Shown: in pieces, positions 61,662-64,000 of the stretch | Position numbering within the stretch: position 1 is the first letter of the stretch | How the letters are laid out: each line of letters opens with the position of its first letter | Assembly: GCF_001026695.1 (NCBI RefSeq) | Contig: NZ_LDNB01000002.1 | Span: 867,149-931,148 of the forward strand | From: Neobacillus vireti | Lineage (GTDB): Bacteria; Bacillota; Bacilli; Bacillales; Cytobacillaceae | DNA length: 64,000 nt | Reading direction: 5' to 3' | Notes under the pieces: model-generated | The model's input: only the letters and a program-made list of their open reading frames with translations | Told to the model about the DNA's origin: nothing | Database searches by the model: none | Made by a program: the position numbers and the translations under genes

Positions 61662-62243
61662 ATGAGTACCATTCCATATGTGATCGAACAATCAAATCGT
61701 GGAGAACGGTCTTATGATATTTATTCAAGACTGCTAAAGGACAGAATCATTATTATTGGCGATGAAATAAATGACCACACGGCCAATAGTGTCGTGGCCC
61801 AATTATTATTTTTAGCAGCGGACGCTCCAGATAAAGAAATTTCTCTCTATATAAATAGCCCAGGTGGCTCAACTTCAGCAGGATTTGCTATTTTCGATAC
61901 AATGCAGTACATTCAGCCGGATGTTCGAACGATTTGCACTGGTATGGCCGCCTCATTCGGGGCCATGTTACTGCTTGCAGGTACAAAGGGAAAACGGTAC
62001 GCCCTGCCAAATAGTGAAATCATGATCCATCAGCCCTTGGGTGGTGCCAGGGGCCAAGCGACAGAAATCGAAATATCAGCACGGCGTATCATAAAATTAA
62101 AAGAACATACCAATCAAATTATTGCAGATCGCACCGGGCAGCCAGTTGAAAAGGTGGCAAAGGATACTGACCGGGATTACTTTATGAGTGCTGAGGAAGC
62201 GAAAGAGTACGGGATTATCGATGAGATTCTTTATCCAAAATGA
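61662..62243 (+). CDS. clpP: ATP-dependent Clp protease proteolytic subunit (ClpP paralog)
   Basis: The 193-residue serine peptidase has an intact triad S98 ([10 protein letters not shown]), H123 (MIHQPLGG) and D172 (DTDRDYF), plus the GGS oxyanion region (SPGGSTSAG). The length is typical of the mature subunit. B. subtilis clpP is not next to a sigma factor gene, so this may be a second, stress-linked ClpP; whether another copy exists lies outside the window. AAGGAGG precedes the ATG. Confidence 0.94.
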   Translation: MSTIPYVIEQSNRGERSYDIYSRLLKDRIIIIGDEINDHTANSVVAQLLFLAADAPDKEISLYINSPGGSTSAGFAIFDTMQYIQPDVRTICTGMAASFGAMLLLAGTKGKRYALPNSEIMIHQPLGGARGQATEIEISARRIIKLKEHTNQIIADRTGQPVEKVAKDTDRDYFMSAEEAKEYGIIDEILYPK

Positions 62244-62272
62244 GGTATTCCAATTTGAACAATACAGGAAAA

Positions 62273-62311
62273 AACGAGGAAGGCGGTCTCAAGCTGCCTT
62301 CCTCGTTTTTC
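62273..62311. terminator. Terminator between clpP and AbrB-family gene, overlapping coding sequence
   Basis: AACGAGGAAGGC (62273-62284) pairs perfectly with GCCTTCCTCGTT (62295-62306), then TTT. The right arm encodes the last residues of the minus-strand gene (KTRKAA), so one hairpin serves both as terminator for clpP and as coding sequence. Confidence 0.85.
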
Positions 62312-63404
62312 TGTTGCCCACTTTAAAAAATAACCTTAGGAGCGGTGGTACGGCAAAATAGATAAAAAACAACCGGAATAATTGATACCCGGTTACCATC
62401 GATAAATCCGCATGGACTTCGTGAGCAAGAATCCCCATTTGATCCATACCGCCTGGAGCCAAGCTTAATAAACTAGTGGATGGGGTAATATCGTAATAAT
62501 GAACAAGCAGCAAACCTAATCCGACAGATCCGATAATCATCAGCAACCCACTAAGCAGCGCAAGGGTAATTATTTTTGCCTTATGCTCAAGTTTTTCAGG
62601 CTTTAATAATAAGCCGATGTACCCGCCAATCATAAATTGCGAAACGTCCAATATTGGCGGCGTAAGAGCAGGCCCATGGAAACCTGAAATGCCGGCGATG
62701 GCTGTTCCTAGTATGGGTCCCAATAAATAGGGAGTAGGAAACTTATATTTTTTTGCAAGAAAAGCACAGAGCACACATATCACGGCAAACAAAACAATGG
62801 TTGAAAATAGTGGTTCTGAAGTATGAATTGTCTTTACAACCAAATCCGATGTCGGTTCAATAGCTGTATTTTTAAAAAGCGGGCCAAAAATGAGAAAAGG
62901 GACGAAGAAAATAATCATCATCAATCTGGCCACTTGCAAGAATGTTACCGTGGTAATATCGATTCCTTTCATTTCTTCGGCAAAAATAATCATTTGCGAA
63001 AGTCCTCCTGGAATGCTGCCGGTAAGTACAGTTGGATAATCCACGCCAGTAAGCTTGGAAACAACCCATGCGATTCCAGCACAAAAACAAACGAGAATAA
63101 CGGTCATGATCAGCATCGAAGGCAGTTTCGCGGTGATTTGCATGAGCGCTTCTTTCGTGAAAGATAAACCAATTGAATAACCGACTATTATTAATCCCGT
63201 ATTCCGTATGGAAGTAGGCCAATAATATTGAATTTTTCCAAACCTTGTACCAATTAAAACTGCCGCCATTGGCCCCAGCAGCCATGGAATGGGTGTATGA
63301 AGAGCGGTGAACACCAGGGCGCCAATGAAAGCAGTTAACATGGTGATCGAAAAACGAAGCATTTTATTGTCCTGTTTTTTTGAAAAATTAACCAAGGGAG
63401 CCAT
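62289..63404 (-). CDS. AbrB-family membrane protein (putative transporter)
   Basis: The 371-residue protein has about ten membrane segments in two similar halves, with the duplicated motif PWLLGPMAAVLIGTRFG / PYLLGPILGTAIAG and SIPGGLSQM / LAPGGMDQMG. This is the AbrB family, often labelled ammonia monooxygenase-like; it is unrelated to the AbrB transition-state regulator. Function is unproven. AGAAGGA lies only 2 bp before the ATG at 63404 but 9 bp before a TTG at 63395, which may be the real start. Confidence 0.87.
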   Translation of the reverse strand: MAPLVNFSKKQDNKMLRFSITMLTAFIGALVFTALHTPIPWLLGPMAAVLIGTRFGKIQYYWPTSIRNTGLIIVGYSIGLSFTKEALMQITAKLPSMLIMTVILVCFCAGIAWVVSKLTGVDYPTVLTGSIPGGLSQMIIFAEEMKGIDITTVTFLQVARLMMIIFFVPFLIFGPLFKNTAIEPTSDLVVKTIHTSEPLFSTIVLFAVICVLCAFLAKKYKFPTPYLLGPILGTAIAGISGFHGPALTPPILDVSQFMIGGYIGLLLKPEKLEHKAKIITLALLSGLLMIIGSVGLGLLLVHYYDITPSTSLLSLAPGGMDQMGILAHEVHADLSMVTGYQLFRLFFIYFAVPPLLRLFFKVGNRKTRKAA

Positions 63405-63520
63405 TCCTTCTGTCTTTTAAAATTTTGATACGTCTTTGTATTTTAGTTGATTAGCCTTCGTTTTATGTCTATAAGAAGGGGTAAGACATTGTGGTTGTTT
63501 GTTCAGCGTAATTTCTCTTG

Positions 63521-64000
63521 CTATTCAGACTTCATAACCGTTTCCCCAAGTAAGAGCACCTTTAATTGCTCTTCAGGAAGCTGCCGCTTTTCCCATTCAC
63601 AGTATAACCGCTCTAATGCTTCCGGTCCCGTGTCATCAGCCAAGCGATAGGCGCCATAATGCATCGGCACGAAGTATTTCGCTTTTAATTCGATGAATGC
63701 TTTCACACTGTCTTCCGGTGAAATATGTGAAGCAGCCATAAACCACTCCGGCTCATAGGCGCCAATCGGCATAAACACTGTGTCGATTGTAAAGCGGTCT
63801 GCAATCTGTTGAAAGCCGCTGAAATAGCCTGTGTCGCCAACAAAATAAAACGTTTCTTCGGTAGTTTGAAAAATCCAGCCGCCCCAATGAGATGTATTCA
63901 TATCTCGCAACGTTCGTCTCGTCCAATGCTGCGCTGGGACGAAATGAACGGTTATCCCTCCGTATTCCGTGCTTTCCCACCAACTCATCTCAGTCACATT
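63521..64000 (-). CDS. Metallo-beta-lactamase-fold hydrolase (partial)
   Basis: The frame runs to the right edge of the window, so the N-terminal part is missing; about 159 residues remain. It resembles the UlaG/NAPE-phospholipase-D-like group: ITVHFVPAQHWTRRTLRDMN, GGWIFQT, FYFVGDTGYF (metal Asp), MPIGAYEPEWFM and a C-terminal PMHYGAYRL (metal His). The first HxHxDH motif would lie outside the window. The substrate is unknown. Confidence 0.85.
   Translation of the reverse strand, partial: NVTEMSWWESTEYGGITVHFVPAQHWTRRTLRDMNTSHWGGWIFQTTEETFYFVGDTGYFSGFQQIADRFTIDTVFMPIGAYEPEWFMAASHISPEDSVKAFIELKAKYFVPMHYGAYRLADDTGPEALERLYCEWEKRQLPEEQLKVLLLGETVMKSE

Noticed and set aside
62289..63404. AbrB transition-state regulator
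   Set aside because: The product is a ten-helix membrane protein; the shared name is a database label only.

Overview
The window is a chromosomal segment of a motile, endospore-forming member of the Bacillaceae. The evidence is a B. subtilis-type flagellar export operon, a spore-coat transglutaminase (tgl), an intracellular subtilisin, strong AGGAGG-type ribosome binding sites, TTG/GTG starts, U-rich intrinsic terminators, and TPP and Mg2+ riboswitches. Genus is not certain; the dispersed repeats resemble those I associate with Bacillus/Neobacillus genomes. No tRNA, rRNA, prophage, transposase or CRISPR array was seen.

Layout. 1-8.6 kb: end of a flagellar operon (fliO', fliP, fliQ, fliR, flhB, flhA, flhF, flhG, a small membrane protein, sigma-D), with no chemotaxis genes between flhG and the sigma factor. 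8.7-12.3 kb: PAS-GGDEF-EAL protein, ppaC, tag. 12.3-15.1 kb: two paralogous minus-strand mini-genes flank a TetR regulator plus a RelP/YwaC-type alarmone synthetase, followed by csoR with its operator. 15.2-20.3 kb: single genes (NPP-type phosphodiesterase, esterase, ATP-grasp enzyme, GIY-YIG protein, TerD). 20.4-26.6 kb: membrane protein, AraC-type response regulator and hutUIG without hutH. 26.8-29.9 kb: protein-kinase-like protein with an Arg/Asp-rich tail, glycosyltransferase, HipA-like kinase. 31.0-36.8 kb: TPP riboswitch and a thiamin salvage operon (thiM, thiD, thiE, thiW, tenA, thiX, thiY). 36.9-39.7 kb: stand-alone I9 domain protein, tgl, MFS transporter. 40-46 kb: Mg2+ riboswitch (M-box) ahead of a SEDS (FtsW/RodA) gene and mgtE, then XRE-DUF1232, LCP and a second SEDS gene. 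46-54.4 kb: cold shock protein, MATE transporter, pepF, ispA, DUF2062, NlpC/P60. 54.6-59.9 kb: formate/oxalate module (OFA transporter, DUF2294, FdhF/YdeP oxidoreductase, fdhD). 60-64 kb: PPOX flavoprotein, ECF sigma factor plus ClpP paralog, AbrB-family membrane protein, and a metallo-beta-lactamase-fold protein cut by the window end.

Most notable: the OFA transporter and the FdhF/YdeP oxidoreductase are each preceded by the same 35-nt hairpin, with compensating base changes, running into an intrinsic terminator. This looks like an undescribed attenuator or riboswitch-like leader that ties the two transcription units together. Also of interest are the M-box controlling a cell-wall SEDS protein together with mgtE, the TetR/alarmone-synthetase unit with paired palindromic operators, and the kinase/glycosyltransferase/HipA cluster, which is possibly a spore-surface system.
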